A stretch of 39,192 bases of DNA from a virus. Below are positions 32,351-39,192 of this stretch, piece after piece. Under the pieces are notes generated by a model, which saw only the letters and a list, made by a program, of their open reading frames with translations, did no database searches and was not told the origin of the DNA. Both the position numbers and the translations under genes were made by a program. The stretch's first letter is position 1; each line of letters begins with the position of its first letter. Location of the stretch: positions 1 through 39,192 of IMG/VR virus record IMGVR_UViG_3300020735_000020. One strand, 5' to 3'.

Positions 32351-33250
32351 TTATTCTCTGGCCATTGGCCCTAAGTTTTTAAATATCGATTTATAATGAT
32401 GCTTAAAGAAACAACTTTCTTCTGCACCCATATTAACAATAGGCAATCCTAAGCGTGTGCGTAGTGTACTGCCGATACGTCTACATGCATCTGCATCGTC
32501 ATCTTTAAATATATCCCATAACTTAGCTAGTGTATCAAAGTTTTGCACTTCCTTATAGTTCCAACCTTCTAACATGATCATATATGTTCCAAGACGTGCA
32601 CCATATATAGCCCAGAAGCCATTATCTGCGTCTGCTCCAACTGTTTGCCAAATACACAAATGATCGTAGTTGCGACTATGTACACGACTTTCAAATTGTT
32701 CTAATGTAGGTTTAGTTCCGCGATCCAAGCACATCTTAACACCTTCGCGGAACCCAGCTCGCCAGGCCTGGAACGGAGTTTGATTAGGGTATGTTGTTGA
32801 GTAGCAATCGTTCATTGCCCAATAGTTAGGATAGAAGCAAAATTCCACATCATTTTCATCTGTGCCATCACTTGCTTCATGTGTCCGCATTGCATAGATA
32901 AAGTCTTTAGTCCAACAGCTCATGCCGCCATTACCGTACATTAAGCCGTTAATAGCGTTACGTGCTCGCCAACGGAATACGCAATCTTTATTCGACTCGT
33001 CTAAAGTGAGCTGTGCATTGAAGAAAGTAGGGTCTGGCAGATTGTCACCGTCAATAAGAATAAAACGGTTAGTATCACTTGCATCAGCGGCCGCCTTATG
33101 TGCCGCATCAGAACCTTTAACGCCGTCCACTCGTTTTGCCCAAGGCACCATATTTTGAATAGCAATCCAGTTAGCCTCTTTATTAGGTTCATCATATGTT
33201 AAATAGATGCAGTCTAAATCTGCTACGTCAATTATTTGTTTTTCTATCAT
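32351..33250 (-). CDS. Glycosyltransferase-like protein (GT-A fold)
   Basis: 299 residues. DCIYLTYDEPNKEANW (first strand and nucleotide contact), VKGSDAAHKAA, then RFILIDGDNL with D67-x-D69 as the metal/nucleotide-sugar DxD motif, FRWRARNAINGLMYGNGGM and FQAWRAGFREGVKM. The C-terminal domain of the 1143-aa protein (12914-16345) is homologous to this protein, and its long repeats echo the first half. Donor and acceptor unknown. Two nt from the next gene. Confidence 0.75.
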   Translation of the reverse strand: MIEKQIIDVADLDCIYLTYDEPNKEANWIAIQNMVPWAKRVDGVKGSDAAHKAAADASDTNRFILIDGDNLPDPTFFNAQLTLDESNKDCVFRWRARNAINGLMYGNGGMSCWTKDFIYAMRTHEASDGTDENDVEFCFYPNYWAMNDCYSTTYPNQTPFQAWRAGFREGVKMCLDRGTKPTLEQFESRVHSRNYDHLCIWQTVGADADNGFWAIYGARLGTYMIMLEGWNYKEVQNFDTLAKLWDIFKDDDADACRRIGSTLRTRLGLPIVNMGAEESCFFKHHYKSIFKNLGPMARE

Positions 33251-33596
33251 AATACTCTATGTTGTTATATTCTTCTTCCGGGTATAATACTAGTGCCGCA
33301 TTGCCTGCTACTACTCGTTGTCCTTGTGTGCTCTTTATTAATTTAGATGTCAGCGGTATTTTAAAATCAAGTTTTTTTAATTCACCATTTATTACACGAA
33401 GCTGTGCAGTATTAGTAGTATGGAAAAATCCAGTATCGTCTAAGACAATATAGTTGCCCTCTGGGTGGTCAGACTCCCATAACCCAATTATACTACCATC
33501 TTCGTTGTAATACAACCTAAACTCTTTTACAACTTTAGGACGTTGTTGATCATATTCGGCTACTAGCTCAAGTGCTTTTAAGAATTCTGGATCCAT
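33228..33596 (-). CDS. Conserved T4-like phage protein of unknown function
   Basis: 122 residues. KVVKEFRLYYNEDGSIIGLWES, NYIVLDDTGFF, LRVINGEL and a later RVVAGNAALV form a small beta-rich fold like hypothetical proteins I recall from T4-like marine phages. It overlaps neighbours by 23 and 29 nt. Not obviously tied to glycosylation. Confidence 0.7.
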   Translation of the reverse strand: MDPEFLKALELVAEYDQQRPKVVKEFRLYYNEDGSIIGLWESDHPEGNYIVLDDTGFFHTTNTAQLRVINGELKKLDFKIPLTSKLIKSTQGQRVVAGNAALVLYPEEEYNNIEYYDRKTNN

Positions 33597-34401
33597 AGTC
33601 TTTTTCGTAATAGTGGAATGGGTGTAACTGGTTAATGTTATTAACGCGAATCATATCGCCAACTTTCTCTGTAACAAATGATTCCGTAAAGGTTAAATCT
33701 TCTGCATAACCATTTACAGCAGGTTTCATATGGGTAAAATTTAAAAAATCCATACTAGGCATTGTGCAAGTTTCTTCCCCGACCATTATTGCTGCTAGTG
33801 CATACAATACATCGGTACTAGGTTTTTCTTCTATACACTTTTTAAGTCCGGCTTTTACGTATTGCCATTCTTGTTGGATATATCTAGCGGCCTCAAAAAA
33901 CTTACTTGCTTCTTGACTAAATCTAAAATACATTAATCCATTATACACATCTGGTAAATTGTTTTCGTCAAACAACTCTCTGTATTTGCGTACAGTACTA
34001 TTGATGCCAATATAATTCTTACACCCAGTACTTAAACAAATATTTTTTAATCTAAACGCAGTCCACCAATGATCTATGCTACGTGTAAACAATAAATCGC
34101 TTTCTAATTTTATCGTTTCTTTAAATGGTGTAAGATAAAAGACTTGATGTTCGTTAGCAAACTTTCTAGTATCAGTGGGATCATTATGATCCACAGGAAT
34201 ATCAACGACGTAATCAAAAACATTATAATGAGTTTCAGTTAGCTTCTCCTTAGTTGCGGCGTCAACAATTACCGCATACTGATTATTTTTTTGTGTTGCT
34301 TTTATGTTTGTTGCTTGTAAATAGGCTAGCTCTAAATAATCTACGTTACAAGTATTCTGTGCAAAAGTTACAAAGCCTTGTTGTTCTTTATGCCAACTCA
34401 T
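33568..34401 (-). CDS. Glycosyltransferase-like protein (GT8-like)
   Basis: 277 residues. N-terminal GFVTFAQNTCNVDYLELAYLQA, then VFYLTPFKETIKLESDLLF, where E100-S-D102 takes the place of the DxD motif, and DVYNGLMYFRFSQEASKFFE, all as in GT8 or nucleotide-sugar transferase folds. Paralogous to the next upstream gene (VVAFAANTETTDYVSIAERT, ETIVIDADYLVLD). The altered DxD raises the possibility of a changed or lost activity. Overlaps neighbours by 29 and 14 nt. Confidence 0.65.
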   Translation of the reverse strand: MSWHKEQQGFVTFAQNTCNVDYLELAYLQATNIKATQKNNQYAVIVDAATKEKLTETHYNVFDYVVDIPVDHNDPTDTRKFANEHQVFYLTPFKETIKLESDLLFTRSIDHWWTAFRLKNICLSTGCKNYIGINSTVRKYRELFDENNLPDVYNGLMYFRFSQEASKFFEAARYIQQEWQYVKAGLKKCIEEKPSTDVLYALAAIMVGEETCTMPSMDFLNFTHMKPAVNGYAEDLTFTESFVTEKVGDMIRVNNINQLHPFHYYEKDYGSRILKST

Positions 34402-35182
34402 GGTCTATAAACTCCTTAAATTGTTCGCTTTGCAAATACTGTTTGCTCATTACATGTAAGTTAGTACGAGGTACTACATACGCACGTGTATTATCTTTAA
34501 TAACCAGCATATTATTCAGTGGTGTTATACTGTTTATACTTTGATCTACGTGTAACATTGGCCCAGGGATTCCGTAGTTGCTTACAGCATACCCATTTAA
34601 AATTATATCTGCCATAGCAAATGCAAAGTCATTTCTAAAGTTGCGTTGTTCTATGTTAAACAGTTCTCTGTAATACCCATAATGGTCTTGAATTCGTTTA
34701 ACAAGTTTAAAAAACATTTCTGCGTGAGCGGTACGTCTAAATGCAAATACTGTGGCCCATACATACGGCAAACTTGTTGGTCCCATTGTTGTGGGGAATT
34801 CCTGTGTTAATGCATGTGCAGATTTCATTATTCGATAATCCCACTCGCATTTAAATAACTTTAATAAATTGTCATCTAACACTAGATAGTCTGCGTCGAT
34901 TACAATCGTTTCATCATACGGACTAAGTTCGTATGCTTGGTAACGACCAGCATTGCGCCATTGTACAAATTCGCCTGTATCTATATCGTACCGAGAATTC
35001 CCCTCCAATTGCGACTCAGGGGTAATTAAGGTATACGGCAATCCTAAAGTCTTACTAGCCAGCTTTAGTGTACGTTCGGCAATTGAAACATAGTCGGTGG
35101 TTTCTGTATTAGCAGCAAATGCTACTACGCCCCTAGACTTTGCGGATTTTTTTGAGTTCGTCATGTTCTTGATGCCAAGCAT
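34388..35182 (-). CDS. Glycosyltransferase-like protein (GT8-like)
   Basis: 264 residues. VVAFAANTETTDYVSIAERTLKLA, then DETIVIDADYLVLDD with D96-A-D98 as DxD, VWATVFAFRRTAHAEMFF and HVDQSINS. The start at 35182 is one of two close Mets (the other at 35164); neither has a strong ribosome-binding site. It overlaps the upstream gene by 50 nt with the first start. Paralogue of 33568-34401. Confidence 0.7.
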   Translation of the reverse strand: MLGIKNMTNSKKSAKSRGVVAFAANTETTDYVSIAERTLKLASKTLGLPYTLITPESQLEGNSRYDIDTGEFVQWRNAGRYQAYELSPYDETIVIDADYLVLDDNLLKLFKCEWDYRIMKSAHALTQEFPTTMGPTSLPYVWATVFAFRRTAHAEMFFKLVKRIQDHYGYYRELFNIEQRNFRNDFAFAMADIILNGYAVSNYGIPGPMLHVDQSINSITPLNNMLVIKDNTRAYVVPRTNLHVMSKQYLQSEQFKEFIDHELA

Positions 35183-35453
35183 TCATTACTTTTTGATAGT
35201 GTTGCTGTGCTTGAACTAATAATATTTTACGGTCTGCTTCGATTGGATTACTATAAGTATCTTCTAAATAAATTACCTCAACCTCTTTGGGCCAGCTATC
35301 AAGAAATGCAATTAACTCGGGGGTAATTTTAAACAGGCCACCGCGGTGTGCAATATGTAAATCCGTTTGGATCTTTTCGCGTAAAATGCGTTTATTAATT
35401 TGATAGTCAGTAGCAAGGCGTACTTGCTCCACAAGTTGATTTATTTCAGTCAT
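35133..35453 (-). CDS. Conserved T4-like phage protein of unknown function
   Basis: 106 residues. QINKRILREKIQTDLHIAHR, GGLFKITPELIAFLDSWP, VIYLEDTYSNPIEADR and HYQKVMNAWHQEHDELKKIR are stretches I recall from small proteins in T4-like cyanophages, near their structural genes. First gene after the terminator that ends the fibre unit, so transcription of the long minus-strand block probably begins around here. Function unknown. Confidence 0.8.
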   Translation of the reverse strand: MTEINQLVEQVRLATDYQINKRILREKIQTDLHIAHRGGLFKITPELIAFLDSWPKEVEVIYLEDTYSNPIEADRKILLVQAQQHYQKVMNAWHQEHDELKKIRKV

Positions 35454-35463
35454 TTGATTGTAT

Positions 35464-35500
35464 AAGAAAAAGGCATAATATAGTTTACACTAATTATGCC
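35464..35500 (-). terminator. Rho-independent terminator of the tail-fibre unit
   Basis: On the minus strand, a long stem GGCATAATTAGT/ACTA-ATTATGCC (with one bulged base) and a 4-nt loop is followed by TTTTTCTT. It lies 24 nt after the stop of the structural gene ending at 35524 and just before the next minus-strand gene. The rest of the 70-nt gap shows no clear promoter. Confidence 0.85.
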
Positions 35501-35523
35501 CGGATGTCAACTACTATAAAGTA

Positions 35524-36474
35524 TTATAGTGAGGTGATAGTCACTGTACCCCAGGTATTAGTTAAGTTGGTTGTTTCTGGATAAGAAATATCAATTGAAC
35601 GAATTACATTGATGCCTAAACTGTCATCAAAACTTAGGCCGCCGGCACCCTGGGTACTGTTTAATGTAACCCAAAAGTCTACGTTTAACCCATGATCGTT
35701 GTTCGTGCCTTGTGTACCGTTTGTTACAACCGAAATACTCGCGGTATCTGTTGTATACGAAGCCGTGGTACTTGTTACACTTACTAATGTTACGTTAGCA
35801 TTATATGTACTTGTATGATACCCAATTGTAGTAGCATTGGTCCCTAATGTACCACCCGTGCCTGTGCGGCCAGCATTTGTATTAGCCGAAAATAACCCAA
35901 CACCACCTAAGTCTGTACATAATGCGATTGCAGCATTAGTACGTGCTGTTGTACTTGCACTCTGAGTTCCGCTTACATTTAATTTTAAGCGACCGCCTGC
36001 ATTAAAAAAGTAACGTGCTTGATCGGCTGAAGCAAAAGCAGCTCGAGCGCCAAATGCACGTGTCAATGTCACTGATGTTGTTGCATTAGTCCACGTTGTG
36101 CTTAATGCACTACCTGTTGTAATTGCAGCGTTTGAAGCAAAATTTAAACGGTTCGTCCATGCTGTACCAATACTTGTAGCTAATGTAGCTAGATATGTAA
36201 TTGTTGTTCCTGCTGTAGTTGCACTAATACCCGAGCCAGCGCCTGCTTGGTGAGTAAGCACACTATTTAATGTGTTAATTAATGTTGCCCATTGTGCGGC
36301 AGTGACTGTACCACCAGTAGCAGCAGCTTGACTAATTGCAGTCTGGCCATACCCTGCACTACCGCTACCAGTTGACCAAACAGAGTTTATTGTCCCTGTT
36401 CCAATTGATGGGTTGGCGCCCACAAAGTTATTATAGTCTGTGGCTTGAATTAACCCGCCTTGTGAGTACGTCAT
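35524..36474 (-). CDS. Phage structural protein, tail-fibre associated
   Basis: 316 residues, very rich in Thr, Ser, Ala and Gly with few Lys and Cys, as in fibre or head-decoration proteins. Opens MTYSQGGLIQATDYNNFVG and contains INSVWSTGSGSAGYGQ, a beginning I associate with virion proteins of marine T4-like phages. Beta-rich throughout with no membrane segment. Third gene in the fibre unit, 15 nt after the long-fibre stop, with an AGGA site upstream of the start. Confidence 0.75.
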   Translation of the reverse strand: MTYSQGGLIQATDYNNFVGANPSIGTGTINSVWSTGSGSAGYGQTAISQAAATGGTVTAAQWATLINTLNSVLTHQAGAGSGISATTAGTTITYLATLATSIGTAWTNRLNFASNAAITTGSALSTTWTNATTSVTLTRAFGARAAFASADQARYFFNAGGRLKLNVSGTQSASTTARTNAAIALCTDLGGVGLFSANTNAGRTGTGGTLGTNATTIGYHTSTYNANVTLVSVTSTTASYTTDTASISVVTNGTQGTNNDHGLNVDFWVTLNSTQGAGGLSFDDSLGINVIRSIDISYPETTNLTNTWGTVTITSL

Positions 36475-36489
36475 ATTTTAATTATCCTG

Positions 36490-38046
36490 TTACGAATTTA
36501 TCTTTACGATTGCTTCTATTACGCCTTCGTCATTAGTAGTTTTATTAACCAATGAACGGCCAATTACGTTAAATGAAGTTAATTCTGATTTTTTACCCGA
36601 GCGAGCCAGACCGTTACCGGCACTAACTAACCGATCGCCTTTGGTAACTAGCCCGATTACACGAACCGGAACACGTCCACTCATTGCAATTGGAGGGTGT
36701 GTTACATCATCGCCTGCCCCAGAATTCATTAAGTAAGCAGCATTAGTACTTATGACACCAAACACTTGCTCGCTTAAATCTTCCACCACTTGAGTAACTT
36801 CGTTTATACCGCCCATTTCAACCACTGTCCCCGGTGCATATTCTGCATCGGAATGGAAACGTTCTGCTAAGTCGGCATATTGAGCGTGTATAGCGGTACC
36901 ATAAATGTTTCTAAACCATGAACTCGAAGTGCCAATATCAACTGCTACGTTAGCAGCTGGAAGAAAACTGGTATTAACAGTTAATGTAGTAAATGTACCA
37001 GTATTAGGTGATGCGTTACCAACCGGTATACCATTAATGGCTGGTTGGGCGCCCGGAATACTAGATAATGTAGCAATTTCTGTACCGTTATACTTAACTA
37101 AACCATTTAAGTTTGATGTTCCGCTTGTTGTTAAATTAACAATAGTACCCACACTAGTGATATTTGGTTGACTAGCAGTTAAAAGTGTGCCAGTATATCC
37201 AGCACTGGCTGTTATACCGCCAGTTTGTATGTTTGTGAATGTACCAGTTGTTGCCGATTGTACGTTACCCACTAAGTTACCAGTAAATGTACTTGTTCCA
37301 GTTGGCGAGCTAATACTTGTAGCAACAATGGCGCCTGCCGTAATGGTACCGGTTGCATTAAGATTATATACGTTGGCTGAGCCATCACCTGTGCGTACTA
37401 TTAATGTGCTAGGAGTTGCATTAACATCCTGTGTACTTATTCCCCAACTTGGACTAGCAGTTGTACTAAAATTGATACCAGCTTTAATTGTAGCGAACCC
37501 ACTTAAACTACTAGCAAATGTGTCTTTAGAGAAAATAGCATAGATAGTACCAGAAATTTTAAATTGTATTACAATATGTGTCCCGGCACTAGTGTCTGAT
37601 ACTAATGCAGGAATAGCACCGGTGTCGCCAGTTGCTGGAGTAGTTGTAGGTCCCACTACTATCCACGCACTACCTGAGTATACCTTTAATTGACTATTTG
37701 TAGTATCAAACCATAAATCTCCGCCCAGGGCACTTAAATCACCAGGAGGGCTACTTGCTGGGCTACTTGTAGCACCAGTAGAAATTTTCCAACTTGATCC
37801 AGACCAAACTTTTAGAATATTATTAGTGGTATCCCACCATAATTGCCCTTTAAGTGGATTTGCTGGACTAGATGTATTGGCAAAATTCTCTAAGAGATAT
37901 ACAAAATTTTCGTTTAAAAATTGTCCGTACCCAGCGTAATCTCTCCCAATCAGAGTCAAGCTCGAATGGGTAGTATCAACTGTACCATCTGATAGTCCAG
38001 CTGGTATTAACGATGTTCCGTTGGTTAAATTAATGGTATACGACAT
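36490..38046 (-). CDS. Tail fibre protein
   Basis: 518 residues. Two related units near the N-terminus (LWWDTTNNILKVWSGSSW, about 69-86, and LWFDTTNSQLKVYSGSAW, about 111-128) are followed by a long Thr/Ser/Gly-rich beta-structured shaft. From residue 390 a conserved C-terminal domain begins (YADLAERFHSDAEYAPGTVV, GVISTNAAYLMNS, RVPVRVIG, INS end), as in T4-like long fibres. It forms the host-recognition apparatus. Ribosome-binding site AAAGGAT, 7 nt upstream of the start. Confidence 0.85.
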   Translation of the reverse strand: MSYTINLTNGTSLIPAGLSDGTVDTTHSSLTLIGRDYAGYGQFLNENFVYLLENFANTSSPANPLKGQLWWDTTNNILKVWSGSSWKISTGATSSPASSPPGDLSALGGDLWFDTTNSQLKVYSGSAWIVVGPTTTPATGDTGAIPALVSDTSAGTHIVIQFKISGTIYAIFSKDTFASSLSGFATIKAGINFSTTASPSWGISTQDVNATPSTLIVRTGDGSANVYNLNATGTITAGAIVATSISSPTGTSTFTGNLVGNVQSATTGTFTNIQTGGITASAGYTGTLLTASQPNITSVGTIVNLTTSGTSNLNGLVKYNGTEIATLSSIPGAQPAINGIPVGNASPNTGTFTTLTVNTSFLPAANVAVDIGTSSSWFRNIYGTAIHAQYADLAERFHSDAEYAPGTVVEMGGINEVTQVVEDLSEQVFGVISTNAAYLMNSGAGDDVTHPPIAMSGRVPVRVIGLVTKGDRLVSAGNGLARSGKKSELTSFNVIGRSLVNKTTNDEGVIEAIVKINS

Positions 38047-38077
38047 GTCTATCCTTTGATTACTCTGTTTATTGTTA

Positions 38078-38085
38078 TATTTATG
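38078..38085 (-). promoter_or_regulatory. Possible late promoter for the tail-fibre gene
   Basis: The 59-nt gap between the two fibre genes reads CATAAATA on the minus strand, one base away from the T4 late consensus TATAAATA, about 30 nt upstream of the fibre start. No -35 box is evident. Suggestive only. Confidence 0.35.
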
Positions 38086-38105
38086 AGTTTATTATTCATT
38101 TATCG

Positions 38106-39192
38106 TTAGAACATCTTTTGTATGTAACATAGCGCATAATATGGAGGTAATATGCTAAATGGTGTCCCGGACCCCGTTGCTATAGTATTACCCGACAAAC
38201 TTGCACTTATACTATGACTATGATCACTAGCAGTAGCTAACCCAGTTGTAACACTAAGTCCAGTAGTTGCAACATTTAATGTAAGTCCAGTTGTCGCAGC
38301 CCCTAACGTAATACCAGTTGTTGCTGTTTCCGTAGTGCGTGTAGCACCCTGACGTTGGCCTGGATCTCCTACTAAATCGTTAGCAGCATTGACTGATCCA
38401 TTGCCGCCTTGGATACCAATATTGTGCCTGTGCCCGGAGTCGGCTACACTATGATTATGTGCAGATTCTGATGTACTATGGGTATGCCCCGAGTCGGATA
38501 CTGTTGATGATGCGGTATGCGTATGTCCTCCAGCTAATCCAGTTGTTCCTGTAGCTGTTACTCCTGATAAACTATGTATATGCGATGGTAAATTGCCAAT
38601 GGCTAGTGTCACTGACACATCGCCAGCAGTTTGATTAGGAGGGTATGTTCCGCCTGCGCCAATAATAAATTGTCCACGTAGATCAGGCGTACTATTTGTT
38701 CCATCACACAAATGCCATCCTAGAGGAATATTCGCAACCGATCCTGCCCACATTAATATAACACCTTGTGGGATCACGCTTTGTACAAAAGCTGTAGTTG
38801 CCACAGCAGTATTACTTGAAGAGTATGGTAATGTCGGTGCGCTGGCTAATGCGCTTACTGTTCCGTTAAACGATCCGGTAATGTTACCGCAACTAAAATT
38901 AGTTGCTGTGGCTGTTGTAAAACTAGCATTAGTAACCGCAATATTAGCAGAACTAAAATTAGTTGCTTGTGCTGTTGTTGCTTGTAGTGTAGTCAACCCG
39001 TTTACATTGCCGCTCAAAACTAAAATGTTACTTGTTGATAAATTGGTTACTTGTGCGGTAGTTGCACTCAACGATAATAACCCAATTGCTTTACCGCCAG
39101 TTACTAAAATATTACCACTTGATAAATTAGTTGCCTGTGCTGTTGTGACACCCAGTGTAGTTAGTCCGTTTACATTTCCGCCAGAAACTAAA
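38106..39192 (-). CDS. Short tail fibre / collar-domain protein, 5' end outside window
   Basis: Open to the right edge; at least 361 residues are visible. The apparent start at 39071 is a TTG inside an open frame, so the gene begins beyond the window. The N-terminal part has roughly 32-residue repeats (TTAQATNLSSGNILV, NVNGLTTLQ). Then comes a phage tail-collar domain: PQGVILMWAGSVANIPLGW, LCDGTNSTPDLRGQFIIGAG. The distal part has six H-x-H motifs (HIH, HTH, HTH, HNH, HRH, HSH), which bind metal along the fibre axis in T4 gp12-type tips, and ends PPYYALCYIQKMF. A short tail fibre or host-receptor fibre tip. Confidence 0.88.
   Translation of the reverse strand, partial: LVSGGNVNGLTTLGVTTAQATNLSSGNILVTGGKAIGLLSLSATTAQVTNLSTSNILVLSGNVNGLTTLQATTAQATNFSSANIAVTNASFTTATATNFSCGNITGSFNGTVSALASAPTLPYSSSNTAVATTAFVQSVIPQGVILMWAGSVANIPLGWHLCDGTNSTPDLRGQFIIGAGGTYPPNQTAGDVSVTLAIGNLPSHIHSLSGVTATGTTGLAGGHTHTASSTVSDSGHTHSTSESAHNHSVADSGHRHNIGIQGGNGSVNAANDLVGDPGQRQGATRTTETATTGITLGAATTGLTLNVATTGLSVTTGLATASDHSHSISASLSGNTIATGSGTPFSILPPYYALCYIQKMF

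Noticed and set aside
36905-37543. Long plus-strand open frames opposite the tail-fibre gene.
   Set aside because: They arise from the low-complexity Thr/Ser/Gly codons of the minus-strand fibre; no start context, and hydrophobic composition typical of shadows.
1-39192. tRNA genes, integrase or transposase, and toxin-antitoxin pairs.
   Set aside because: No cloverleaf with a T-loop GTTCRA signature and no recognisable recombinase or toxin family was seen on either strand by eye; a covariance-model scan could still find one.

Overview
The window looks like part of a large tailed-phage genome, most likely a T4-like myovirus of an aquatic bacterium. The evidence is a tail-fibre block (collar-domain fibre with HxH motifs, and a long fibre with a conserved C-terminal domain), several small proteins of the kind kept in T4-like cyanophages and related marine myophages (6286-7547, 35133-35453), phage-style folate and thymidylate genes, and very tight packing with many 4-nt ATGA or GTGA overlaps. 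Base composition is AT-rich and the standard bacterial code works throughout. The host cannot be named from this sequence.

Layout. (1) 2-7547, plus strand: the end of an unknown gene, then about 18 small genes of mostly unknown function, driven at least in part by three near-identical sigma70-type promoter-leaders (P1 about 689, P2 about 3022, P3 about 3378) with intrinsic terminators before P1 and P2. The largest product is a 422-aa HExxH plus VWA metallopeptidase-like protein. (2) 7547-12584, plus strand: SGNH hydrolase, dihydrofolate reductase, a second SGNH hydrolase, thymidylate synthase, a sugar-nucleotide epimerase and a DegT-type aminotransferase, nearly all overlapping. (3) 12581-16345, minus strand: a small unknown gene and a 1143-aa repeat protein whose C-terminus resembles a glycosyltransferase. 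(4) 16344-17510, plus strand: one glycosyltransferase-like gene whose start codon overlaps that of the repeat gene head to head. (5) 17473-35453, minus strand: one long compact block with a P-loop kinase, a NodU/TobZ-type carbamoyltransferase, two more SGNH hydrolases, a 33-aa microprotein, two unknown proteins, seven radical SAM enzymes and four or five glycosyltransferase-like proteins. (6) 35454-39192, minus strand: a terminator, then three tail-fibre or structural genes read towards it; the last runs off the window.

How the genes may work together. DHFR and ThyA supply dTMP during phage replication. The epimerase, aminotransferase, glycosyltransferases, SGNH (possibly acyl- or acetyl-ester) hydrolases, carbamoyltransferase and kinase together look like a kit for making and decorating an unusual sugar or polymer. 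Seven radical SAM enzymes in one transcription unit is the standout: they are paralogous but diverged, most have an extra N-terminal cysteine-rich segment, and they are interleaved with two unknown proteins that could be substrates or partners. Whether the target is phage DNA, a virion protein or fibre, or a host surface polymer cannot be decided here. I regard this block as the candidate undescribed system.

Two genes below the usual length cut-offs are also reported: a 59-aa membrane protein (5385-5564) and a 33-aa basic microprotein (20004-20105). No tRNA, CRISPR array, insertion sequence or integrase was seen.
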